Source of the DNA: Candidatus Nanopelagicales bacterium
GTDB taxonomy: Bacteria > Actinomycetota > Actinomycetes > S36-B12
Assembly: GCA_023264215.1 (NCBI GenBank)
Contig: JALQSY010000011.1
Coordinates: forward strand, 1 to 22,235
DNA: 22,235 bases
Direction of reading: 5' to 3'
Positions 1-7,263 of the stretch are shown here, piece after piece. The notes beneath the pieces were generated by a model that worked only from the letters and a program-made list of their open reading frames with translations, was not told where the DNA came from and did not search any database. The first letter of the stretch is position 1; every line of letters starts with the position of its first letter. Both the position numbers and the translations under genes were made by a program.

Positions 1-1
1 C

Positions 2-832
2 AAGACCGCTCCTCGCGTGACGATCATCAACCATCCCGATGTACGCCGCGGACTCATGCTGCAGAAGTCCTACGTCGAGGGCATGCGCGCGCTCATCCAC
101 TACACCGCGCAGTGGCAGGACCTCATCATGATGGCGAAGGCCGGTGTCGAGGGCATCGACCTCGACATGGCCGAGCGCATGAACGACCTGCTCCTGCCGA
201 TCGTCAAGGGCGTCGGCTCGGAGCGCTCCTACGAGCTCCTCGCAACCTCGCTGCAGACCTTCGGCGGCTCCGGCTACCTGCAGGACTACCCGGTCGAGCA
301 GTACATCCGCGATGCCAAGATCGACACCCTCTACGAGGGCACCACCGCGATCCAGGGCCTGGACTTCTTCTTCCGCAAGATGGTCCGCGACCAGTTCAAG
401 TCGATCTTCTACCTCGCCTCGCAGATCACCGAGACGGTCAAGGGCGACGCCGGCAACGGCGTCCTCGCCGCGGAACGCGAGCTGCTCGGCAAGGCCCTCG
501 AGGACGTCCAGGGCATCGTCGCGGCCCTCGGCGGCTGGGCGATGGCATCGCAGGAGAACGCCGACGAGATCTACAAGGTCGGCCTCAACACCACGCGTCT
601 GCTCATGGCCACCGGCGACCTCGTCATCGGCTGGCTGCTGATGCGCCAGGCCGAGGTCGCGATCGCTGCCCTCGAGGCCGGCGCCACCGGCAAGGACAAG
701 GAGTTCTACGAGGGCAAGATCGTCACGGCCAAGTGGTTCGCGCAGAACCGCCTGCCTCTGCTCGCGGCCGAGCGTGCCGTCGCCGAGGCGACCGACGATG
801 CCGTCATGACGCTGTCGGAGGACGCCTTCTAG
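2..832 (+). CDS. acyl-CoA dehydrogenase, C-terminal part (5' truncated by window edge)
   Basis: The reading frame is open to the left edge (KTAPRV before the first possible start), so this is the 3' end of a larger gene. The family oxidises acyl-CoA to trans-2-enoyl-CoA with FAD in fatty-acid or branched-chain degradation. The motif [11 protein letters not shown] contains the glutamate (codon 335-337) at the place of the catalytic base of acyl-CoA dehydrogenases, preceded by the typical [19 protein letters not shown]. About 160 residues follow this motif, more than in classical short enzymes of about 380 residues; this resembles the roughly 600-residue FadE5-like group with an extra C-terminal helical domain. 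The group assignment is inference from the visible half. A strong inverted repeat begins 10 nt after the stop. Confidence 0.93.
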   Translation, partial: KTAPRVTIINHPDVRRGLMLQKSYVEGMRALIHYTAQWQDLIMMAKAGVEGIDLDMAERMNDLLLPIVKGVGSERSYELLATSLQTFGGSGYLQDYPVEQYIRDAKIDTLYEGTTAIQGLDFFFRKMVRDQFKSIFYLASQITETVKGDAGNGVLAAERELLGKALEDVQGIVAALGGWAMASQENADEIYKVGLNTTRLLMATGDLVIGWLLMRQAEVAIAALEAGATGKDKEFYEGKIVTAKWFAQNRLPLLAAERAVAEATDDAVMTLSEDAF

Positions 833-842
833 CCAGCGCTCA

Positions 843-902
843 CCGAGTGGTCAGTTGTCGACGCGCCCGTCGGGGGTCGGACCTAGACGACTGACCACTC
901 GG
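843..902. terminator. large inverted repeat, possible terminator or palindromic element
   Basis: The arms 843-859 (CCGAGTGGTCAGTTGTC) and 886-902 are reverse complements over 17 bases with one mismatch, separated by 26 nt. The element starts 10 nt after the acyl-CoA dehydrogenase stop and ends 52 nt before the antiporter start, where a factor-independent terminator would sit. No T-run follows either arm, so it is not a classical terminator. It could instead be a dispersed palindromic repeat or an operator. Confidence 0.5.
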
Positions 903-954
903 CGCATCGGGGCATCTCCTTACCTGCCCGCGGCCGCCATGCCAGGATCGACGC

Positions 955-2163
955 ATGCCGGCAGCATCGACGAGCGAGGCCTTCGCGTCGATCTTCCTCG
1001 AGTTCGGCCTGCTGCTGCTCGGCCTGGGAATCCTCGCGCGCATCGCGCACATGCTCTCGATCTCGCCGGTGCCGCTGTATCTCATCGCGGGGCTGTTCTT
1101 CGGCGACGGCGGCATCGTGGGCATCCCCGCGAGCGACGGCTTCGTCGCCACGATCGCCGAACTCGGCGTCGTACTGCTGCTCCTCCTGCTGGGCCTGGAG
1201 TACTCCGCGACCGAGTTGGTGCGCACCGCCCGACAGCAGAGCAGATCCGGCGCTGTCGACCTCGTGCTCAACGCGACCCCCGGCGTGCTCATGGCGCTCG
1301 TCCTCGGCTGGGGCTGGGTCGGCGCTCTCGCGCTCGGCGGCATCACCTACATCTCATCCTCCGGAATCGTCAGCCAGGTGGTGCGCGACCTGCGCTGGCG
1401 CCGCAATCCGGAGACCGCCCCCGTCGTGAGCGTGCTGGTCATCGAGGACCTCGTCATGGCGCCGTACCTGCCGATCCTCTCGGTCGTGCTCACGGGCGCC
1501 GGACTCGTCAGCGGCCTCATCACCGTGGGTACGGCGCTGGTCGTCGTCGCCATCGTCATCGTCATCTCGCTCAAGGGCACGGTGCGCTTCCATCGCGTGC
1601 TCAGCCCGCGCGATCCCGTCGGCCTGCTCCTCATCGTCTTCGGCGCCGCCATCGCCGCGGCCGGACTCGCGGGCCTGGTGGACTTCTCCCCGGCCGTCGC
1701 CGCCTTCCTCGTCGGCCTGCTGCTCACCGGCGAGGTGGCGGAGGTCGCTCGTCGCCGGCTCGATCCACTCCGCGACGTGCTCGCCGCGGTGTTCTTCGCC
1801 TACTTCGGGCTCGTGGTGGACCCGGGCGAGCTCCCTGCTGTGCTCCTGCCCGCGGCCATCCTGGCGATCGTGACGATTGCCACGAAGTTCGCGACCGGGT
1901 GGGTCGCGGCCCAGAGCGTGCGCGGCACGACGATCGGCGCGCTACGGGCCGGCGCCCTGCTCTCGGCGCGCGGCGAGTTCAGTGTCGTCATCGCCGGGCT
2001 CGTCGCCGTGAGCCTGGTGCTGCCCTCGACATTCCAGGCGTTCGTCGCGGCCTACGTGCTCATCACGGCGAGCGCCGGCCCCCTGCTCGCGCGCTTCGCT
2101 GAGCCCATCGGGTGGTGGTGGGAGCAGCGACCAAGCCGCAGGCGGCGTACGCTCGAGACGTGA
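955..2163 (+). CDS. cation:proton antiporter, CPA2/KefB-like membrane domain
   Basis: This 402-residue, almost wholly hydrophobic protein is likely to exchange K+ or Na+ for H+ across the cytoplasmic membrane. Typical CPA2 features are an early helix pair (residues 15-35 and 38-60), the leucine-rich run near 71-80 followed by LGLEYS, the SSSGIVSQVV segment near 134-143 and an acidic ED pair at 164-165 in VLVIEDLVMAP, where the family keeps its ion-translocating aspartate. It ends soon after the last helices, so the cytosolic TrkA-N/RCK domain of full KefB/KefC proteins is absent. The ATG at 955 is preceded by AGGA at 944-947 and by CAGGAT exactly 6 nt upstream, so either a weak SD or a leaderless start is possible. 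Its stop overlaps the next start (GTGA), indicating translational coupling to the copC-like gene. The transported ion is unknown. Confidence 0.88.
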   Translation: MPAASTSEAFASIFLEFGLLLLGLGILARIAHMLSISPVPLYLIAGLFFGDGGIVGIPASDGFVATIAELGVVLLLLLLGLEYSATELVRTARQQSRSGAVDLVLNATPGVLMALVLGWGWVGALALGGITYISSSGIVSQVVRDLRWRRNPETAPVVSVLVIEDLVMAPYLPILSVVLTGAGLVSGLITVGTALVVVAIVIVISLKGTVRFHRVLSPRDPVGLLLIVFGAAIAAAGLAGLVDFSPAVAAFLVGLLLTGEVAEVARRRLDPLRDVLAAVFFAYFGLVVDPGELPAVLLPAAILAIVTIATKFATGWVAAQSVRGTTIGALRAGALLSARGEFSVVIAGLVAVSLVLPSTFQAFVAAYVLITASAGPLLARFAEPIGWWWEQRPSRRRRTLET

Positions 2164-2765
2164 AGCGTTCGCTTGTCGCCTCGGCCCTGGTCGCGGCCGT
2201 CCTTGCTGGCGGTGTCGCACTCGCCCCCGTCGCACACGGCCACGCGGAGCTCGTCTCCAGCGACCCCGTCGACGGGGCGGCGCTGGACGCACCCCCCGTG
2301 TCGGTCAGCTTCACCTTCAACGAAGACCTGCTGCCCGACTTCGTCCGGTTGATCGCCACCGGCCCATCCGGCGACACCGGCGACCTGGTGGTCAACGCGG
2401 TCGAGGGCCCGACGGCGCGCGCGGACTGGCCGAGTGCCGCTGAGGCGGGCGAGTGGACCGTGAACTACCGCGTGGTGTCCCAGGACGGCCATCCGATCGA
2501 GGGCGGCATCACCTTCACGTACGCCGCCCCCGAGCCAAGTCCGACCGCAGATCCCACATCCGCGTCGCCGGCACCCGAGCCCACCAGCGAGCCCGCACCC
2601 GAACCCACGAGCGAGCCTGCGCCGACCGACACTGCGATCTCGCCGAGCCCTGTGGCCGACGTGTCCAGCCCGGGTCCGAGTCCGCTGGCCATCGCGGCCA
2701 TCGGGCTGGTCGTCCTCGGAGCAGCGGGGGTCGTCATCGCGATGTTCGCGCGACGGCGCCAGTGA
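2160..2765 (+). CDS. copC: CopC-domain copper-binding protein, membrane-anchored
   Basis: This 201-residue exported protein probably binds Cu(II) outside the membrane and hands it to the CopD-type partner encoded next. A signal peptide (1-27, ending VAHG) would leave HAELVSSDPVDG as the mature N-terminus; the first His (H28) and D109/H111 in SQDGHPIEG match the CopC copper ligands (His1, Asp, His). A Pro/Glu/Ser/Thr linker (124-175) and a C-terminal helix (175-196, then RRRQ) tether the domain, a layout common in Gram-positive bacteria. The GTG at 2160 was chosen because it directly precedes the signal peptide and overlaps the antiporter stop; the frame is open further upstream, but that part lies inside the antiporter gene. 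Confidence 0.9.
   Translation: MKRSLVASALVAAVLAGGVALAPVAHGHAELVSSDPVDGAALDAPPVSVSFTFNEDLLPDFVRLIATGPSGDTGDLVVNAVEGPTARADWPSAAEAGEWTVNYRVVSQDGHPIEGGITFTYAAPEPSPTADPTSASPAPEPTSEPAPEPTSEPAPTDTAISPSPVADVSSPGPSPLAIAAIGLVVLGAAGVVIAMFARRRQ
2577..2624 (+). repeat. two 24-bp imperfect tandem units in the CopC linker
   Basis: Units 2577-2600 and 2601-2624 each encode EPTSEPAP. They lie in the extracytoplasmic Pro-rich spacer between the CopC domain and the membrane anchor. Such spacers often vary in repeat number between strains; here there are two copies. Confidence 0.7.
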
Positions 2766-2778
2766 CGAGGGCGCTCCC

Positions 2779-4815
2779 ATGGTGACGACATCGTCTCGGC
2801 CAGCCACCGAGCGGCATTCCCCCCGCCCGGGTCTCCTGGCGGCGGGGGCGGCCGCTCTGGGCTTGATCGCCATGGCCATCGGCCTGGTCACCGCCGGCGG
2901 CTCATACGAGCCTTCGATCCCGGGCCTGCCCGACCCCGGTCCCATCGTCGGCTGGGGACTGCCGGTCCTGCGCATGCTCACCCTGCTCGCCGGGGCGCTG
3001 ACGGTCGGGTGGCTCATCGGCGCGGCCTTCCTCGACCCGCAGGGCAAGGATGGCGTCGTCTCGCCGACCGGGCGACGCGACCTCACCCGAGCGGTGGTCA
3101 CCTCGGGCATCTGGGCGGTCCTCGCGCTTCTGCAGATGTTCTTCCTCCTCGCCGAGATCCTCGGCGTCGGGCTCGATCGCGCGATGAGCCCGGACATCGC
3201 CGCGACCTACGCGTGGGAGGTGCCGCAGACGCGCGCCCTGGCCGTCATGGCGATGCTCGCGGCCGTGATCTCGGTCGGTGCCCTGTTCACCTCGACGCTC
3301 GGCGTGAGCAGCGTCTGGGCGATCCTGGCGATCGCGGCCGTCTCGCTGCCGGCGCTGGCCGGCCATGGCTCGGGGCTGGGCGATCACGCGCTCGCGCTGA
3401 GCTCAGCGATCGCGCATTCCGCAGCGGCCACGGTGTGGATCGGTGGACTCATCGTGCTGGCGTATCACGGACTGAGACGCGACGAGGGGTTCGCCGCACC
3501 CGGGGCCCTGCGCTCGGCAGCCCAGCGCTTCGGTGCCGCCGCGCTGGTCTGCGTCCTGCTCATGGCGGCGACCGGGGCGGCCAACGCCTACACGCGCCTG
3601 GACACGGTCGATCAGCTCATCACCACCGACTACGGCCTGGTGACGACGGCCAAGATCGTCATCCTCATCGCCCTGGTCCTGCTCGCCGCTGCCATCCGTC
3701 GGCGCCTGCTGCCCGCGCTTGACGGCGAGCGGGCGCGCGCGTCGTTCATCAAGGTTCTGGCGCTGGAGATCGCCGTCATCGTCATCGCCTTCGGCCTGGG
3801 GGTAGCGCTCGCGCTGAGCCCGTACCCGCGCGTGGAGTCCCTCCTGCCGACGTACGGCGAGTCCCTGCTCGGGTATCCCTACCCCGACGCGCCCACGGCA
3901 GCCTCGGTCATCTTCGGCTTCCAGCTCGAGCCGCTCTTCCTCGTCGCGTGCCTGACCGCCGCCGCCGTGTACGTCGCGGGCGTGATCACCCTGCATCGCC
4001 GAGGCGACAGGTGGCCCATCAACAGGACGATCTTCTGGCTTCTCGGCATCTCGCTGGTCATCTGGACCACCAACGCCGGCATCTCGCTCTACGCCCAGGT
4101 GTCCATCGGCCTGCACATGGTGCAGCACATGACGATGTCCATGCTCGCGCCGATGTTCCTGGTGCTCGGTGGCCCGTTCACCCTGGCGCTGCGAGCCCTC
4201 AAGCCCTCCACGACGGGGCGCTGGGGACTGAGGGAGTGGATCGTCTGGGGTCTGCACTCACCGGCCGCCAAGATCGTCACCAATCCGCTCTTCGTCTTCA
4301 CCGTCTTCAGCCTGAGCATGTTCGCGCTCTACTTCACGCCGCTGATGGCGTGGCTCATGGGCAGCCACATCGGACACCTCGCGATGCAGATGCACTTCAT
4401 TGCCTCGGGTTACCTCTTCGCGTGGATCGTGATGGGTGTCGATCCGACACCCAAGCCGCTGCCGTACTGGGCTCGATTCGGCCTGATCCTGGTGATGGTG
4501 GGGATCCACGGCTTCTTCGCCGTCGTGGTCATGATGGGCTCGGAGCCGCTGGCGCAGGAGTGGTACGGCATCGTGCGGCCCGAGTGGGTGTCCGACCCGC
4601 TCGCCGACACCAAGTACGGCGGTCAGGTTGCCTGGGGCATCAGCGAGATCCCCATGCTCTTCATGATCCTCATGGTCGCCTGGCAGTGGATGCGCTCCGA
4701 TGAGCGCGAGGCCAGGCGCAAGGATCGTCAGGCCGACCGGGACGGCGATGCCGAGCTGACGGCGTACAACGCCCGGCTGGCCGCCCTCGATGAGCGCGCC
4801 CAGCGCGGTAGCTGA
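2779..4815 (+). CDS. CopD / CtaG fusion protein (copper import and cytochrome c oxidase assembly)
   Basis: This is a 678-residue polytopic membrane protein. Residues about 20-350 form a CopD-like domain with eight or so helices and conserved histidines (LAGHGSG at 196, IAHSAAATVWIGG with H213). Residues about 375-640 form a caa3-type CtaG domain with LHMVQHMTMSMLAP (H446, H450), HIGHLAMQMHF (H530, H533, H539) and GIHGFF. CopD takes copper from CopC; CtaG-type proteins help deliver copper to the CuB site of cytochrome oxidase. The fusion is widespread in actinobacteria, so one protein may channel copper towards oxidase assembly. A GAGGG Shine-Dalgarno lies at 2767-2771, 7 nt before ATG 2779. 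The 13-nt gap after copC supports a single operon. The C-terminal 40 residues are charged and probably cytosolic. Confidence 0.92.
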   Translation: MVTTSSRPATERHSPRPGLLAAGAAALGLIAMAIGLVTAGGSYEPSIPGLPDPGPIVGWGLPVLRMLTLLAGALTVGWLIGAAFLDPQGKDGVVSPTGRRDLTRAVVTSGIWAVLALLQMFFLLAEILGVGLDRAMSPDIAATYAWEVPQTRALAVMAMLAAVISVGALFTSTLGVSSVWAILAIAAVSLPALAGHGSGLGDHALALSSAIAHSAAATVWIGGLIVLAYHGLRRDEGFAAPGALRSAAQRFGAAALVCVLLMAATGAANAYTRLDTVDQLITTDYGLVTTAKIVILIALVLLAAAIRRRLLPALDGERARASFIKVLALEIAVIVIAFGLGVALALSPYPRVESLLPTYGESLLGYPYPDAPTAASVIFGFQLEPLFLVACLTAAAVYVAGVITLHRRGDRWPINRTIFWLLGISLVIWTTNAGISLYAQVSIGLHMVQHMTMSMLAPMFLVLGGPFTLALRALKPSTTGRWGLREWIVWGLHSPAAKIVTNPLFVFTVFSLSMFALYFTPLMAWLMGSHIGHLAMQMHFIASGYLFAWIVMGVDPTPKPLPYWARFGLILVMVGIHGFFAVVVMMGSEPLAQEWYGIVRPEWVSDPLADTKYGGQVAWGISEIPMLFMILMVAWQWMRSDEREARRKDRQADRDGDAELTAYNARLAALDERAQRGS

Positions 4816-4826
4816 CCACCCACCGC

Positions 4827-4860
4827 GCCAGGCAGAGCCGGGCAGGGATTCTCCCCTGGC
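4827..4860 (+). terminator. possible hairpin terminator after the copper operon
   Basis: GCCAGG (4827-4832) pairs with CCTGGC (4855-4860), or an inner CAGGG (4843-4847) with CCCTG (4854-4858) around a 6-nt loop. An A/T-rich tract containing TTTTCTTTACTTT follows at 4874-4886. The stem is short, so the call is tentative. Confidence 0.35.
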
Positions 4861-4878
4861 ACGAAATAGAGAATTTTC

Positions 4879-4908
4879 TTTACTTTGGTGCCCCGCGCCC
4901 GCTATGGT
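4879..4908 (+). promoter_or_regulatory. candidate promoter of the YHYH-protein gene
   Basis: TTTACT (4879-4884) and TATGGT (4903-4908) are 18 nt apart in a locally A/T-rich stretch inside an otherwise very GC-rich sequence, about 40 nt before the start codon. They resemble -35 and -10 elements of a housekeeping sigma factor. The preceding AGAGAATTTTCT (4867-4878) is partly self-complementary and could be an operator. Confidence 0.5.
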
Positions 4909-4947
4909 CGCCCGGAAATCTGGCGGACGAGCCTGGAGGGACCTGCC

Positions 4948-5964
4948 ATGAAGCGAGATCGGATTCCCACGCGCGGCTCGTGGGTTGTGGGACTTGGGGC
5001 CGTTGTCGTTGCCACCGGCCTTGCGGCGTCGCTCGGGCCTGGTCCAGTAGCGGCACAGGCGGCCCCCGCCTGGAACGGCAATGGCGCGCCCACCTTCCTG
5101 ACGACCCCAGCGACCGGCACGCCGATCAACGCGCCCGCGAGGAACACCGTCTACGCCTGCGTCCCCTTCCCCGTCCCCGGGACCGACCAGACGATCATCG
5201 GCGGTCAGGACGTGGGGACGGAGTTGACCCAGGCAGCAACTCCATGGGTGCAGGACAACACGATCACGATCTCGAAGATCGCCATCGTCCCGGGCGCCGT
5301 CAAGATGAAGAGCGAGTTCAAGATCACCGAGACCAAGACCACTCGGCGGCTCAAGGGAAATGGCATCCCGAATCACCCGATCGGAATCTTCCCGATTCCC
5401 AAGTCGTCCGAGGCCTACGCGTACTACGCGGCCCTGCCGGCGCAGGGCTACGCCAATGCGGCAGAGATACCGGTCAAGCCCTATGACCTGGACATCACGC
5501 TCCCCAAGAACCCGAAGATGGCGGCCAAGCCTTACTGCATCAATTCGCTCCACACCGGCGTGGCCCTCACCGGTGCCGCATGGCACGTGGAGTTGGCGCC
5601 GGACTCAGCGCTCAATGTCTACGATCCGAACGCGGCACTGCCCACGGACCGATGCTTCGGTCACCCCTACGCCACCGAGTACCACTACCACGGCTATTCC
5701 TGGAAGTGCATGAAGCAGGGCAAGCGTGGCAAGCCGTCTCCGCTGCTCGGGTACGCCCTGGATGGCTTCGGAATCTATGGACCTCGCGGAGCCGACGGCA
5801 AGCTCGTCACCAACGCCGAACTCGATGAGTGCCACGGCCGGGTGGGCGAGGTCGTATTCAATGGCAAGAAGCAGAGGATCTATCACTACGTTCTCAACAA
5901 CGAGTACCCGTATTCGATCGGCTGCTTCCGTGGCACTCCCCAGCACATGGGCGGCATGCACTGA
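4948..5964 (+). CDS. secreted YHYH-domain protein
   Basis: This 338-residue exported protein has an N-terminal signal segment (about 12-37, ending VAAQA). The C-terminal half carries the YHYH-domain signature: TEYHYHGYSWKC (YHYH at 245-248), LLGYALDGFGIYG, ELDECHGRV and the ending SIGCFRGTP. The biochemical role of the family is not established. The many His, Cys and Met residues, including the tail QHMGGMH, would suit metal binding, and copper-handling genes lie immediately upstream; a copper link is inference only. The ATG at 4948 is favoured because GGAGGG (4935-4940) sits 7 nt upstream and the signal peptide starts there; an upstream in-frame GTG at 4888 lies within the putative promoter. 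It appears to be transcribed on its own. Confidence 0.85.
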   Translation: MKRDRIPTRGSWVVGLGAVVVATGLAASLGPGPVAAQAAPAWNGNGAPTFLTTPATGTPINAPARNTVYACVPFPVPGTDQTIIGGQDVGTELTQAATPWVQDNTITISKIAIVPGAVKMKSEFKITETKTTRRLKGNGIPNHPIGIFPIPKSSEAYAYYAALPAQGYANAAEIPVKPYDLDITLPKNPKMAAKPYCINSLHTGVALTGAAWHVELAPDSALNVYDPNAALPTDRCFGHPYATEYHYHGYSWKCMKQGKRGKPSPLLGYALDGFGIYGPRGADGKLVTNAELDECHGRVGEVVFNGKKQRIYHYVLNNEYPYSIGCFRGTPQHMGGMH

Positions 5965-6014
5965 GCAGCAAAGGCAAGCACTCGATGCCAAACCTCTGGA
6001 AGCCGTTGCGCTCG

Positions 6015-6046
6015 TAGAACGGCCGCGCAGCCGCCTCCTATACAGT
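6015..6046 (+). promoter_or_regulatory. weak candidate promoter for the TetR gene
   Basis: The 162-bp gap 5965-6126 is the longest gene-free stretch in the window. Within it TAGAAC (6015-6020) and TATACA (6039-6044) are 18 nt apart and would start transcription about 75 nt before the TetR start. No convincing TetR-type palindromic operator was found by eye. Confidence 0.3.
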
Positions 6047-6126
6047 GCTGGGGAATTCCGGCCCGAAGTCCCGTGAGGGCATTCGCTCAGCGCCGACCGG
6101 TCGCGCCCACGGACAGGAGGAGCCCG

Positions 6127-6765
6127 ATGCCCGCGGAGCCGCAGCAGGCTCGCAGCGCCGACTCGACCAAGCGCATGCTCGAGGCAGGGGAGGAACTCTT
6201 CCTCACCGGGGGCTCGGATGCGCTGAAGCTCGAGGCGATCATCGAGCGGGCGGGGATGTCGACCGGCTCCTTCTACGCCCGCTTCGGGAGCATGCAGGGC
6301 TATCTCGACGCGCTCCACGACAGGTCCCTGGTGCGGATCGAGGAGTCGCTCTCCCCGGTGATTGCCAAGGCAGCGCGGCAGACGACCCTCGATGACACAG
6401 TGCGGGTGCTCGTCGAAGGGTCACTGAAGGAGCTGCGTCGCAACCGTGCGAGCCTGTACTACTTCGCTGTCGGTGGCACCCAAGCGCCGCACACCCGCGA
6501 ACGCGGCACGCGGTTCGTGCTGGCGTTCCGGGAGTCGTTGATGCACCTCACGGGTCGCTTTCTCGCTGACGCATCGAGCGTCGAAGCCCAGCGCCGACTC
6601 GACATCACGTGGCGGCTGTTCTTCGCCATGGGGGTCCAGCAGGTGATGTTCAACCCCGAGGAGATATCCCCCGTCCGCCTGAGCGACCGCATGCTGGCCC
6701 GCGAGTGGGCTGCCGCGCTGAGCGCCAGCATCGCCGAGTTCGCCGTACCGGCCGACGACGGGTGA
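6127..6765 (+). CDS. TetR/AcrR-family transcriptional regulator
   Basis: This 212-residue protein has a typical TetR N-terminal DNA-binding domain: helix 1 around STKRMLEAGEELFLTGG (13-29) and the helix-turn-helix at about 34-55 (LEAIIERAGMSTGSFYARFG). The variable C-terminal part binds an unknown ligand and dimerises. The start was placed at ATG 6127 because a perfect AGGAGG (6115-6120) precedes it by 6 nt; an in-frame GTG at 6073 would add 18 unlikely residues. Its targets are unknown. Candidates are itself and its flanking genes, but no obvious shared operator was seen. Confidence 0.9.
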   Translation: MPAEPQQARSADSTKRMLEAGEELFLTGGSDALKLEAIIERAGMSTGSFYARFGSMQGYLDALHDRSLVRIEESLSPVIAKAARQTTLDDTVRVLVEGSLKELRRNRASLYYFAVGGTQAPHTRERGTRFVLAFRESLMHLTGRFLADASSVEAQRRLDITWRLFFAMGVQQVMFNPEEISPVRLSDRMLAREWAAALSASIAEFAVPADDG

Positions 6766-6799
6766 GCCCGGCCGACTGGACTCCTCGAGCGCGGTCGGT

Positions 6800-6815
6800 A
6801 TACCCTAGGGGGTAT
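6800..6815 (+). promoter_or_regulatory. CsoR/CstR-like operator overlapping promoter and start codon
   Basis: ATACCCTAGGGGGTAT is a near-perfect inverted repeat of the form TACCC...GGGTA known for CsoR-family (DUF156) copper or persulfide sensors. It overlaps the -10-like TACCCT (6801-6806) and the first two bases of the ATG at 6814. Binding would therefore block both transcription and the 5' end of the message. No CsoR-family gene is present in the window, so the regulator would act from elsewhere. Confidence 0.65.
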
Positions 6816-7254
6816 GCAGACACGACGATTCGCTCCCCTGGCCCTCGCGGGCGCCCTCCTGCTGACCCCCGGTCTCGCGGCCTGCGGCGGCGCATCCGAG
6901 GCCGCTCCGGCCCCCACGACATCCGCGTCGCAGCCCGCCGCCCCCGTGCGCGTCGGAGTGCCCGAGTGGATGCAGGCGGCGCAGAGCCCGGGAACGGTCA
7001 TCATCGACGTGCGCACGCCTGAGGAGTTCAACGCCGGGCACGTGCAGGGCGCGCTGAATATCCCCGTCGAGAGTCCCGACTTCGCCGCGCAGGTGAGCGC
7101 ACTCGATCCCAGCACCACCTACGCGATCTACTGCCGCAGCGGCAATCGCTCCGCTGTCGCGACTGCAGAGATGGGAAGCATGGGCTTCATGCACCTGTAC
7201 GACCTCGCGGGCGGCTTCGCCGATCTCGAGGCTGCGGGTATGCCGTCGGCGTAG
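6814..7254 (+). CDS. rhodanese-domain lipoprotein
   Basis: This 146-residue protein has a lipoprotein signal peptide with lipobox LAAC (Cys24), a low-complexity Ala/Pro/Ser spacer, and a rhodanese fold from about 46 to 143. VIIDVRTPEEFNAGHVQGA is the classical N-terminal motif and YCRSGNRS carries the sulfur-accepting Cys107. Rhodaneses move sulfane sulfur between thiols, thiosulfate and cyanide; a lipid-anchored form would work outside the membrane. The ATG at 6814 has no usual Shine-Dalgarno; TACCCT (6801-6806) ends 7 nt before it, so the message is probably leaderless. The CsoR/CstR-like site on the start suggests control by persulfide or copper. The nitrilase gene follows after 9 nt. Confidence 0.9.
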   Translation: MQTRRFAPLALAGALLLTPGLAACGGASEAAPAPTTSASQPAAPVRVGVPEWMQAAQSPGTVIIDVRTPEEFNAGHVQGALNIPVESPDFAAQVSALDPSTTYAIYCRSGNRSAVATAEMGSMGFMHLYDLAGGFADLEAAGMPSA

Positions 7255-7263
7255 CCTGACCCC

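Noticed and set aside
855..2102. 415-codon open frame on the plus strand overlapping the antiporter gene
   Set aside because: It is Arg/His-rich, without domains, and runs in another frame through a clear membrane-protein gene; long empty frames are expected at this GC content.
2577..2624. CRISPR or mobile repeat at the tandem 24-bp units
   Set aside because: The repeats are in frame, encode a Pro-rich linker and have no spacers; they are an ordinary coding repeat.
2052..3197. 381-codon minus-strand open frame opposite copC and copD-ctaG
   Set aside because: Composition is biased to Arg and Gly, no motif is visible, and both opposite genes are well supported.
4258..5586. 442-codon minus-strand open frame opposite ctaG and the YHYH gene
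   Set aside because: It spans an intergenic promoter and two real genes, and its product has no recognisable domain.
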